Of a stretch of DNA of 64,000 nucleotides, positions 10,401-16,141 are shown piece after piece (the first letter of the stretch is position 1; each line of letters opens with the position of its first letter). The stretch lies in NCBI GenBank assembly GCA_028281465.1, contig JANQJV010000277.1, forward strand, positions 1-64,000, given 5' to 3'. The notes beneath the pieces are model-generated. The model had not been told where the DNA came from. It saw nothing but the letters and a program-made list of their open reading frames with translations, and did no database searches. The stretch comes from Azospirillaceae bacterium (GTDB lineage: Bacteria > Pseudomonadota > Alphaproteobacteria > Azospirillales > Azospirillaceae). The position numbers and the translations under genes were made by a program.

Positions 10401-11008
10401 TGACGACCGTCCGCGGTGCGGGCCACATCACAACCGTAAACCAGAAGATCACCATGGGCGGCGAGCGCGTCGCCGATCGTCGCCAGCGCGGCGGAATACT
10501 GGGGCAAGGTGCCCGCATGCAACGTGGTGTTGCCCATATGCAGCGAGCCGTCGTCGCCGTGGGTAAAGAGGTGAATGGCGCCAATGCCACGCCGGCCAGC
10601 AAGGGCCTCGGCCAATTGCGTCACACCGTCCCGATCGGCCGACAGACGGATCACCTCCGTTCCTCCAGAGTGGAGGGCCGCGACAATGCCATCTGCGCCT
10701 TCGACCGCCGCATCGATGACGGCGATCTCGACTGCAGCAGCCGGTGTCGCCACCTTGGCCGGAGCGCGCTCGACGGCCTCGAGCAGGCTCAGGGTTTCGG
10801 TGTCGACCGCAGGGTCGGCAGGGCGCTGTTCGGTTCGTTCGGCAGAGTCCGTCTCGTCCGCAGCGTCGACAGTGGCCGCTCCGGCAGCGTCGAACATGTA
10901 CCGGGGTTCGAGCGCGATCAGGCGGCTGTCCGTGGGCAGGCCGGCCCACCGCCGAACCACATCCGGGCGTGACGGGTCGTCGTATAGGAGCCGGCGTAGG
11001 AAGCCCAT
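1481..11008 (-). CDS. giant mosaic surface protein: LEPR motif, DUF4347, beta-helix, PPC, cadherin and C-terminal caspase-like domain
   Basis: 3175 residues; ATG at 11008 with GAGGG 7 nt upstream. Approximate order: LEPRYMFDAA at 33-42; DUF4347 at 90-255; a beta-helix with the SLREA-type motif GGLSLREA at about 285; a second SLREA motif and beta-helix at about 800-1370; two pre-peptidase C-terminal (PPC) type beta-sandwiches, each with a DWFALxL core, at about 1480-1720; a third SLREA motif and autotransporter-type beta-strand segments to about 1920; four cadherin repeats (DVNDN linkers) at about 2170-2570; a Pro/Ser/Asp-rich linker; and a peptidase C14 domain at about 2915-3160. The C14 dyad appears intact: His2994 in YYAGHG and Cys3044 in SDSCYSG. 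There is no signal peptide and no RTX array. Cadherin repeats imply calcium binding outside the cytoplasm. The gene is divergent from the first export cassette, so it is probably a substrate of it (inference). The substrate of the protease domain is unknown. Confidence 0.9.
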   Translation of the reverse strand: MGFLRRLLYDDPSRPDVVRRWAGLPTDSRLIALEPRYMFDAAGAATVDAADETDSAERTEQRPADPAVDTETLSLLEAVERAPAKVATPAAAVEIAVIDAAVEGADGIVAALHSGGTEVIRLSADRDGVTQLAEALAGRRGIGAIHLFTHGDDGSLHMGNTTLHAGTLPQYSAALATIGDALAAHGDLLVYGCDVARTADGRQFLSDLARATTADAAASDGPTGATSLGGDWDLEIVSGSMEARTVAAIGFAGRLDDSATWVVDIATDDAADGGDVNADMADNGGLSLREAIHYAQGGDTITFGDGTGAVFEETGETSNNVIITLTENLGPLVIDKSLMIDGDLNNNDIPDVTISGNNVVRVLEVNGGHRVTLDGLVITKGYTDSGPGGGIYVRGSSAALTIQDSTIHGNTAGDDEYGYDGGGLYARDAAVTIIGSTIHDNYAYANGGGIMARYGSLHIANSTLSSNGARDFGGSLSAHEATTQVTNTTIADGYAGNKGGGIHIDGAFANVTNSTIANNYSHVGGAVHVSYASVDLRNSVIAGNATQSGHEAYADIDKGPNASINAYHSLTQTDTTSILSSYDSGFLFGLDPRLDPAGLADNGGGTLTIALQATSPVLNRGSNAFLPQDDLDLDGNGITPETLSVDQRGPATLRSVGAAVDMGAFEVQADLNTQPIVIGLGDQAVDMDSAWGPVSLTIDDLETEEAVLTLSVASDNQTLVPQGAISVTGRNEIREIEIVPATGQVGIANITLTIDDGTDTAHHSFALTVLDSANLVVTTVADEEANAGSLAADAVDGGGLSLREAVAYVSDGGTITFDGTLSGQSLSLSQGQIWIERSMTIDGGGAVTVDAQGNSRHFHQIDGGVGSVFTLTGITLAHGAAPSGNGGSILTSQDGGSLVLDDVTIRDSYAKSGGGIKFNPGTPGASLQIFNSSFHDNQATHHAAGAIQARRAPGGVTIDNTEFIGNTAIRTDATTGHGGALRFNKHESAGIFDVRISDSTFINNEASRSGGAISSRHIGTLTIANSSFSGNTSHFGGAIISGDADLVIEAGTTITDNSADNHGGGVYVRSDGEATAVTLMNATLQGNDAGPGGFGGGLAFHGTQSGDTLDILDSLIDHNVADAGGGGVKVSGIGLTAHIVRTSISNNEANGDGANGGGLLVEGASVTMTASTLGFNDARADGAGIQVEGTVTLINSTVASNTAVGTGGGLFIAAGHMVALYSSTIALNEATDGGGVFVENGAVTLDNTLIGANTVSTGHRDVVRAGPHASITSRSSLIEDGDSEHITDHGGTLFATPGLSSNGLQSLGKGPQVIALAAGSNAINAGDNALLPADRQDLDDDTNLDEAVPVDQRGPGYDRIVDTTVDIGAFEFSGTPLITSISDQIVAVGGSTGTLSFLVDDPDGSIETLSIMATSDNQTLVPNANLSLNAINRNDREVSVQTAAGETGMATITLSVDDGTNVATTSFVITVAVPETDVEPDDYTDTSATTGSVSVGGNASGMIDFPDDVDWFALSLTAGETVRVDVSGTGGDDGLSDTVLAIFAPDALTPIAVNDQRAIDDNFSTVIFTADVAGTYFVSAQGYESTTGRYTIDVLAQTVVDDHARDTSTTATVRVGETVNGSLEQAGDRDWFALDLSFGQTIDIDLLGFDSGVGTLEDPLLRVIGSQGNLVAENNNADETTFESFLTFTAQTTGRYYVSVGSAADVGHGTYAIEVTSVASGAVNTAIDEQGCASILTDVTDGVGFSLREAMTWIPEGDTILIGRVLAGDILTLDTPVIVQTSHILDVSAADDFTIAGQDIILGVDATLTIHLDTAEDVFRVVSDVAHDTGADLGQRLEKTGDGTLILESDDIRFSGVTEVLGGVLVVDGVLTNVDNAVVLASGSNAQLAGTGKIAGSVTAQEGTTIAPGKSPGQLATGNLILEPGSSLEIEIHGPTPGTDYDQVVVTGTVSIDNASLDLLFDPDFRSSLGDTFVLVDNDGTDAVSGMFQGMAEGYSTTINGRPYILSYEDGDGNDVTLTDAILITASDLEDPAYAESVVDTPQQLAPNVNVTTNLETFDGITVRLTYTTTPDPTDQLGIGAFGPVTVVGPSIRHGGTEVATITTGADGRDGSDLEITFNADASDPEATNVLRALTFASTAAEPVASRTIEVLVGTGGEIGTAQLTIMVTGENDNAPSAPTDDDNSANEVVEDAAVGAKVGITALSTDADPGDTITYHLADDSNGLFKIDANTGIVTTAGTLDAEVSDYHTITVESFDGINSNTTDFTIAVIDVNDNVPVLTITDATVAEDATLGTIILTADGFDPDADDTLTYSITGGSGASVFAIDANSGEISVSKALDRERAMDYTLTIQMSDGTHAVADTVMIFVGDVNDNAPTITLSDIAVDETVDVGIRLGQALVTDSDSQGQLVFSIIDGDPDGLFEIDATTGEVFLVAELDFESQSSHTLTIQISDGRFAVTDTMVVTVGDVNDIAPTVTIANITVPEDVAPGTFLEQAVGFDLDTLAPLRYSIVSGNSDGLFTIDAVTGVLRTAGALDFESQTSHTITIHVFDGQFIGVDVVVITVTDVADTPTVVPQRSRADNPSSPLLPPPLRSDRQTPSDEMSSTAPDSVLSPVRLPATNVDLAAPPPVLVPSFNRAVDGVSGLGLDAVSDDPTNVLDPTGESDLLPGLDGEGLLVATPVALVPADQPPGAGGSEAPPPAPVPPVQGVPTPDTTAPSDPGTTGNTPTTLADDGASPGDGNVAQGTVVADADQSGATGSVNGGSSNNGSDATVPESDAPGPFLFDVDALLSESTDGQPLRLSVSTETLQQASLDAALQTLTEIGNAVEQAVGRLLQDVQSGNAINPGEMLRSLRALNLEGASAATLVDLYYRALKDGRTQAYSGALSDIEDGGIPNPFTAFAGVDVTDTSFLPPITKPNVALLIGINEYGDGSISNLNTPLNDVNALGRMLEDSLDYQSIVLTNPGQTEIVQALAALSTQLGEDSNLVVYYAGHGYLMEDSDIGYWLPTDASTQTADNWISTAHLSLFLREIEARQTLVISDSCYSGAFTSQFQVTADRRADAPAQTGEPLPRSVLAMSSGGEEPVRDDGTGGHSVFAAQLLSVLGEDAVGKTGFQVFADVKDKVSLVTYQTPEYGGIVAAGHVPGSDFVFGSSLNVSEAGPAPADAATLPGSAP
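10883..10912 (-). other. N-terminal LEPR sorting-like motif in the caspase protein
   Basis: Residues 33-42 read LEPRYMFDAA, immediately after an Arg-rich amphipathic N-terminus and before a low-complexity acidic stretch. The giant protein at the other end of the window carries LEPRLLLSAD at residues 12-21. Such LEPR motifs recur at the N-termini of very large repetitive proteins and are presumed to act in surface sorting. That role is family knowledge and is not shown here. Confidence 0.7.
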
Positions 11009-11238
11009 ATCTCGACCCTCGTCTGTTTGTTGGTGACAATGTGGTCACCGACCGGAACGGCTTGCCCACAAAGGGCTAGACATTGTAAACAATTTCGAAA
11101 TTAAAATCGATGGACGACGCTCTGTAACCATGACCAATGATCCTAAACATCCCCTACTCGCCTTCCGATGTTTAGGGGTGTTGCCGGATTGTGCCTTGAA
11201 TTCTCGTTGTATACGGAATCGTCAGGGAGAGATTGATC
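11009..11238. promoter_or_regulatory. divergent promoter region with inverted repeats
   Basis: This 230-bp gap separates the two divergently transcribed units. It is AT-rich compared with its surroundings around 11080-11110. A perfect palindrome AATTTCGAAATT lies at 11091-11102. A perfect 10-bp inverted repeat, CCTAAACATC and GATGTTTAGG, lies at 11142-11151 and 11167-11176 with a 15-nt spacer. On the minus strand, TACAAT at 11087-11082 is a possible -10 box for the giant gene, with no good -35. On the plus strand, TATACG at 11210-11215 is a weak -10 candidate for the cassette. The repeat sits between the two candidate start regions, where a regulator could affect both. The promoter boxes are tentative. 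Confidence 0.5.
11142..11176. repeat. perfect 10-bp inverted repeat, candidate operator
   Basis: CCTAAACATC (11142-11151) and its exact reverse complement GATGTTTAGG (11167-11176) are separated by 15 nt, so the centres of the two arms are about 25 bp apart. No T-run follows on either strand, so it does not look like an intrinsic terminator. Its place between divergent genes suggests a regulator-binding site or an RNA hairpin in the leader of one transcript. Confidence 0.5.
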
Positions 11239-12045
11239 ATGCCAAGCGCATTGCCCCTTCTCTTGGCTTTCGGCCTCTGGATTGGTCACCTGTCGGCCGT
11301 TTGGGCGGCTGACGTGATCGTCATGCAGGCCAATGGGGTGTCGTTGCAGGCCGGCCAGCCGATCGACGGCGCCGAACCCTTGTCTTTGCCGGCCGGCGCC
11401 ACCGTGACGCTCATCACCAGCCAGGGTCGCATCATCCGGCTTGCCGGACCGTACAACGACGTGCCGGTGCCGGCTGGGTCTGGGGATGGAGACCGCCTCA
11501 GCCAGTCGCTGGCTGCCTTGCTCCAAGGCAACCAGACCAACGCCACAACGCTCGGGGTGACGCGGTCGGTTGCGGCCAATGCGGTGGTCGGGGCGACCGT
11601 GTCCACAGTCTCGAGCGCGGCGCCGCGTCGGTCGGTCGTGTCCGGTGTGCGGGATCCGGTCGACGAGGCGGCAGTGCCGCCGGACCCTTGGGTGCTCGAC
11701 GTATCCACCTCAGGGGTGCGCTGTGTGCATGGCACGGGCCATCCCGTCGTGTTCTGGCGTCCGCACAGCGATGTGGCGGCCCCGGTGCGCGTGGAGCTGG
11801 GCGACGGCATCTGGCGCGGTGAGACGGAGTGGCCGAGCGGCTATGCCCGTCTGGAAGGCGCGCCGACCATGCCGCAGGTCGATGGCGAGCGATATCAGGT
11901 GACCGTGGGCGATACCCGGGTCGATCTTGTCCTGCACGTGATCCCACGGAGCGTTTCGGAACCAGCGGTCCTGGCGGCGTGGATGGTGGAACGCGCTTGC
12001 CGCCCCCAGGCCGTGGCTTTGCTCCGGGCTGGGGACGGTTCATGA
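11239..12045 (+). CDS. secreted or periplasmic protein of unknown function, first gene of the plus-strand export cassette
   Basis: 268 residues from the ATG at 11239, chosen because AGGGAGAG lies 7 nt upstream; an in-frame TTG 6 nt earlier is less likely. Residues 1-24 are a Sec-type signal peptide (hydrophobic LPLLLAFGLWIG core, cleavage likely after AVWA). The next 45 residues contain a Gly/Val-rich beta segment reading SLPAGATVTLITSQGRIIRL, followed by RLAGPY, which suggests a small beta domain in the envelope. A variable Ser/Val/Ala stretch follows at about 85-140. The C-terminal part (145-268) is again beta-rich, with two Cys that could form a disulfide. I do not recognise the family. 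It occupies the place that SapC takes in the other cassette and lies 85 nt before the TolC-type gene, so a role accessory to export is plausible. Confidence 0.7.
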   Translation: MPSALPLLLAFGLWIGHLSAVWAADVIVMQANGVSLQAGQPIDGAEPLSLPAGATVTLITSQGRIIRLAGPYNDVPVPAGSGDGDRLSQSLAALLQGNQTNATTLGVTRSVAANAVVGATVSTVSSAAPRRSVVSGVRDPVDEAAVPPDPWVLDVSTSGVRCVHGTGHPVVFWRPHSDVAAPVRVELGDGIWRGETEWPSGYARLEGAPTMPQVDGERYQVTVGDTRVDLVLHVIPRSVSEPAVLAAWMVERACRPQAVALLRAGDGS

Positions 12046-12130
12046 CCATTCCGGCCGCTTTGGTTGCGCAGCATCCAATTCCGGTGCTGCCGGGCCGCTT
12101 TGTCGATCATGACGCTGTTCGTGGGCCTGG

Positions 12131-13711
12131 ATGGGAAGGGCTGTGAAACACCGGTGGTCCGGGTGGCGCGCCAGACTTTGCGTCGTGGCCGGATTGGGGT
12201 TCCTGCCGGTCCTTGGCGGATGCGGGGCGGTGACGCCGAGTCCGGCCACACCGGCCGAGGTGGGAGAGCGCGTTTCGGCCGATTTGGAACGACTGTTCGC
12301 CGATCAACCACCGATCGACACGGCGCTCACGGTGTACGACGCCATGGCTCGAGCGGTGGTGTTCAATCTTGAGCACCGTGTCGAGGCGATGCAGAAGGCG
12401 CTCGCCTACCGCCAATTCGACCTGGCGCACTTCTCTCTCCTACCAACCATGACGGGTGATACCGGGTACCTGGCGCGTAACCCGGACAATATCTCCTCGG
12501 CCGACTCCTTGCGCCGCTGGCGGTCCAATCTGGCGTTCACCTGGAATCTGTTGGATTTTGGCGTCAGCTTCTTGCGCGCCCGCCAACAGGCCGACCGCGT
12601 ATTGATCGCCGAAGAGGTGCGGCGGCGGACGATCCAGACGCTGATCCGCCAGGTGACCGAGACCTATTGGCAAGCGGCGGCGGCCCTGGACGTCAATCGG
12701 ATGCTGCCGGACCTGCGCCGCCTGATCGACGAGGGCTTGGCGACCGTGCGGCGCGAAGCTGAGCAAAGGCTGAGGCCGGACAGCGAGTTGCTGCCCTTGG
12801 AGCGGCGGCTGCTGGAATTGGCCAACCAATTGTTGGCAGCGGAACGGGAGGCGGAGACGCGGCGGTCCGATTTGGCCATGATGATCAACGCGCGTCCCGG
12901 CACTCCGTTGCCGTTGGCTGTGTCGGAGGAGACATGGCGCACGCCCGTTCCAGACCGTCGCCGGTTGCCCGGCATGACCAGGTTACAGACCGTTGCCTTA
13001 ACCCAGCGGGCAGAGCTGCGACAAGAAGATTACGAGGAGAGGATCGGCAATAACGAGATCAACATTGCGTTCTTGCGCTTTCTGCCGGGCCTCGAACTGA
13101 CCGCCTCGGCCGACAACGAAAACAACAACGCGATCTTGTGGTCTGAGATCGGTGGGCGCATTCTTGCCAATATCAACGACTTGGTCAGTGGGCCGGCGCG
13201 TGTCGCCGCGGCCGAGACACAGGCCGATCTAGCCCGGACCCGGAGATTGGCGGTGAGTTTGTCGGTTTTGACGCAGGTGCATCTTGCGCATGCCCAGTTG
13301 ACGTTTGCGATGGACGGTCTGGCATTGGCCGAGGCGTTGGAGAGCGTAGCGCGGCGTCAATGGACGACCGATCGCGATCTGGTCGCCGTCGGCGTGGAAT
13401 CTCCGGTGTTGTTGATCCAACGCCAAGCCGAATTGTTCCTGGCAGAAACGCGGCGCAAACGGGCCTATGCCGACGCACAGGCGGCTTGGGCCGGTTTGCA
13501 CGCCTCACTCGGTTTGCATCCTCTGCCAAACACCGTGCCTGATACCTCGCTTCCGCGTTTGGCTGCCACCCTCGAAGCCTCGATGTCGTCGTGGCAGCAA
13601 CACCTCGGCACGCTGTCAGTGCTGACACCGGACATCCGCACGACACCGATGGCCGATGCCATAGGTCGGCCGAAATCGGCGGACACGGCCGTCATCACCA
13701 GGGGAGGATGA
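12131..13711 (+). CDS. TolC-type outer-membrane efflux lipoprotein (cassette 1)
   Basis: 526 residues from ATG 12131. A GTG at 12143 preceded by GGAAGGG is an alternative start that removes four residues. The N-terminus is a lipoprotein signal peptide with lipobox LGGC (Cys31), so the protein should be lipidated, as many outer-membrane factors of tripartite exporters are. Two long heptad-rich helical halves typical of the OEP fold are visible (about 75-270 and 285-480), with YWQAAAALDVNR in the first. The C-terminal tail is variable. It would form the outer-membrane exit duct for the adaptors encoded next. The stop overlaps the start of the following gene as ATGA at 13708-13711, which implies translational coupling. 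Confidence 0.85.
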   Translation: MGRAVKHRWSGWRARLCVVAGLGFLPVLGGCGAVTPSPATPAEVGERVSADLERLFADQPPIDTALTVYDAMARAVVFNLEHRVEAMQKALAYRQFDLAHFSLLPTMTGDTGYLARNPDNISSADSLRRWRSNLAFTWNLLDFGVSFLRARQQADRVLIAEEVRRRTIQTLIRQVTETYWQAAAALDVNRMLPDLRRLIDEGLATVRREAEQRLRPDSELLPLERRLLELANQLLAAEREAETRRSDLAMMINARPGTPLPLAVSEETWRTPVPDRRRLPGMTRLQTVALTQRAELRQEDYEERIGNNEINIAFLRFLPGLELTASADNENNNAILWSEIGGRILANINDLVSGPARVAAAETQADLARTRRLAVSLSVLTQVHLAHAQLTFAMDGLALAEALESVARRQWTTDRDLVAVGVESPVLLIQRQAELFLAETRRKRAYADAQAAWAGLHASLGLHPLPNTVPDTSLPRLAATLEASMSSWQQHLGTLSVLTPDIRTTPMADAIGRPKSADTAVITRGG

Positions 13712-14616
13712 TGCGCCGGTATCCGGGTTTGCGGATGGGTCTGGCCGCGATCATAGGGATCGTGACCGCGCTGAGTTCTGGTGTGGCGGCGTCACAGGCA
13801 CCGCCGGCCGATGGGTTGGTGACTGAAGTGCGCGGGTTGCTGTCGGCACGGTACCGAACCACCTTGTCGAGTCAGGTCGCTGGCCCGATCGTGGAGCTGC
13901 AAGTGGAGGCCGGGGACCGTTTCGAGCACGGTGCGGTGCTGTTTCGCATTGATTGCCGGTTGTTCGAAGCGCAGCGGGCGGTGGCCGTGGCCAGTTTGGC
14001 GGGCGAACACCGACTGCTCGGGTTCCAGCAAGCCTTGGAGCGGCTCGGGACCGGCAACGAACGTGACCGGGCCCGCGCCGAGATCGCCGTGGCACGGGCC
14101 ACAGCCGAATTGGCCCGGCTCGATCTGACGGTCAGTTTGTGTGAGACCCGGGCGCCCTTCGCCGGCCAGGTGGTTGAACGCAAGGCACAGCGGTTCGAAC
14201 ATGTGCGCAGCGGGCAGGCGGTGTTGGACATTCTGGACGACCGGTCACTGGAGGTGACCATGATCGTGCCATCGTTCTGGCTGTCCTGGCTACGCCGCGG
14301 CGTCCGGTTCGAAATGCGGGTCGATGAGACCCGATCCTTGGTCGCTGGCGAAGTGGTTCGGCTCGGCGCACTCATCGATCCGGCCAGCCAATCGCTGCGC
14401 ATCTACGGTCAACCGCTACAACCTCCGGCGTCGCTGGTCGCCGGCATGAGTGGCACGGTTCGTTTTGCCGACTCAGGGTCTACCCGGTCGGCGGCACCCT
14501 TGATCGACCGACCGCCGGCCACCCCAGCGGTGGTGGCACGGCCGACCTGGACGGTCGAGGAAGGGGTCGCGAGACCAGACTGGACGGTGACGACCCCTGG
14601 CAGCGGCCTGCCTTGA
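13708..14616 (+). CDS. periplasmic HlyD/RND-type membrane fusion (adaptor) protein (cassette 1)
   Basis: 302 residues from ATG 13708, which overlaps the upstream stop; a second ATG at 13711 is equally possible behind GGGGAGG. A signal peptide is visible (residues 1-31, LAAIIGIVTALSS core, Ala-rich cleavage site). A lipoyl-like half motif (SSQVAGPIVELQVEAGDRFE, about 55-75) is followed by a short coiled-coil hairpin (about 90-135). The second lipoyl half reads TRAPFAGQVVERKAQR, and beta-barrel strands continue to about 255. The tail is Pro/Thr-rich. There is no anchoring TM segment, so the mature protein is probably periplasmic. It would bridge the TolC-type duct and the two membrane-anchored adaptors encoded downstream. 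Confidence 0.85.
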   Translation: MMRRYPGLRMGLAAIIGIVTALSSGVAASQAPPADGLVTEVRGLLSARYRTTLSSQVAGPIVELQVEAGDRFEHGAVLFRIDCRLFEAQRAVAVASLAGEHRLLGFQQALERLGTGNERDRARAEIAVARATAELARLDLTVSLCETRAPFAGQVVERKAQRFEHVRSGQAVLDILDDRSLEVTMIVPSFWLSWLRRGVRFEMRVDETRSLVAGEVVRLGALIDPASQSLRIYGQPLQPPASLVAGMSGTVRFADSGSTRSAAPLIDRPPATPAVVARPTWTVEEGVARPDWTVTTPGSGLP

Positions 14617-14626
14617 GGCCCGCCGA

Positions 14627-16129
14627 ATGATCCCGCGCCGGGCCGCCCGGCCGCCTCCCGCTGAGTGCGTAGCCGAAGGGCCGAGGCTCTTGGCGGGGAC
14701 ACCGGTGCGCCGGGTCACAGCGGGACCGGACAAGGCCGCCGATCCAACTCCGGATCGCCGCCTTGCTGGTCTGATGGCCTTGCTGGAACTGGAACGCGAC
14801 GCCCGGCGCGCCACCACGCCAGCCGAGCTGACCTTCCTCATGGCCAACCGCACCCAGTGCGTGGTCGCGGCGGACCAGGTCGCGGTCTGGCGACAACACG
14901 GCGTTGGCGCGGTGCGGTTGGAGCGTGTGTCCTCCGTTGCCGGCATCGATCGCAGCGCGCCGTTCGTACCATGGCTGGAAGGCGTGATCGCAGCCGCACT
15001 GTGCGGTGCAACCAGCGACCGGGCCGGTGGGACGGCGGACGGCCCGGCTGTGGTCGCCCGGTCAATCGACGCCGACGCACTGGACAACAAGGGGTTGGCT
15101 GTGGCGTGGCCCGACTTTTCGCCACCGAATGGCCTGGTCTGCCCGCTCGACGGTGGCTTGGGTGTGCCGGCGGGGTTGTGGCTGGCCCGCGGCGGCGCCT
15201 GGAACGAGGCGGACCGGGTGCTGGTGGAGCGTCTGGCCGAGACCTATGCCCATGCTTGGCGCACCCTGGTCGGGACCGCAGGCCCTCGGCCACGCCGGCG
15301 CGTGTCGTGGCCGGTCTGGTTGGCAGCGGCTGTACTGGCGGCCGGTGTACTGGCGTTGCCCGTGCGCCAGACTGTCATGGCGCCGGCGGAAATCACTCCC
15401 ACGGCCCCGGTGGTGGTGACGGCACCTCTGGACGGTGTGGTCGCCACGGTCGCGATCGAGCCAGGACAGGCGGTTTCTTCAGGTGATGTGCTGTTTCGGC
15501 TCGACGATACGGGCCTGCGCAGCCGACTGGAAATCGCCGAAAAGGGCTTGGGCGTGGCACAGGCGGAACTGTACCGGGCGCGGCAGCTCGCCTTTGGCGA
15601 CGACGAGAGCCAGGCCGCTCTGGCCGTGCTGGAGGCCCGGGTGGCGTTGCGGCAGGCCGAGGTGGCACAGGCACGGACGCAACTGGTCCGCAGCACCGTG
15701 CGGGCGCCGCGTGCCGGAATAGCGTTGTTCGACGATCCGAGCGCTTGGCGCGGACGCCCGGTCGTCACCGGTGAACGGGTCATGCGGTTGGCCGATCCGG
15801 AGCGGGTCGAGGTCGCCGTCGCGCTTCCAGCGGCCGACGCGATCACCCTGGAACCAGGCGCCGCCGTGCGCGTATTTCTGAACACGGCACCGCTCGACCC
15901 TTTGCCAGCCACCTTGATTCGCAGCAGTTATGCGGCAACACCGACGGCGGCTGGCGTCCTCGCGTTCACCCTCGCCGCTCGGCTGGAACCGACGGCGGCC
16001 GACAACGCCTCGCCACCACCGCGCATCGGGTTGAAAGGCACGGCCGAGGTGTCCGGCCGGCGGACGGTGATGGCGCTGTATCTATTCCGCCGACCCCTGA
16101 CCGTGCTGCGCCGTTGGATCGGCTGGTAG
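14627..16129 (+). CDS. GAF-like domain - TM - HlyD-type adaptor (cassette 1)
   Basis: 500 residues; ATG 14627, 10 nt after the previous stop, with TGAGG upstream. Residues about 45-210 look like a degenerate GAF-type sensory domain (LMALLELERDARRATTPAEL opening helix, then alternating strands). One TM helix follows at about 225-247 (WPVWLAAAVLAAGVLAL). The rest is an HlyD adaptor: lipoyl half APLDGVVATVAIEPGQAVSS, coiled coil about 300-345, second half STVRAPRAGIALF, then barrel strands. Topology should place the GAF-like domain in the cytoplasm and the adaptor in the periplasm. Ordinary HlyD proteins have only a short cytoplasmic tail, so a large cytoplasmic domain is unusual. It might sense a ligand or contact a cytoplasmic energy source or substrate (inference). 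The paralogue in cassette 2 has two such domains. Confidence 0.8.
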   Translation: MIPRRAARPPPAECVAEGPRLLAGTPVRRVTAGPDKAADPTPDRRLAGLMALLELERDARRATTPAELTFLMANRTQCVVAADQVAVWRQHGVGAVRLERVSSVAGIDRSAPFVPWLEGVIAAALCGATSDRAGGTADGPAVVARSIDADALDNKGLAVAWPDFSPPNGLVCPLDGGLGVPAGLWLARGGAWNEADRVLVERLAETYAHAWRTLVGTAGPRPRRRVSWPVWLAAAVLAAGVLALPVRQTVMAPAEITPTAPVVVTAPLDGVVATVAIEPGQAVSSGDVLFRLDDTGLRSRLEIAEKGLGVAQAELYRARQLAFGDDESQAALAVLEARVALRQAEVAQARTQLVRSTVRAPRAGIALFDDPSAWRGRPVVTGERVMRLADPERVEVAVALPAADAITLEPGAAVRVFLNTAPLDPLPATLIRSSYAATPTAAGVLAFTLAARLEPTAADNASPPPRIGLKGTAEVSGRRTVMALYLFRRPLTVLRRWIGW

Positions 16130-16141
16130 GAGGCGCGAGCC

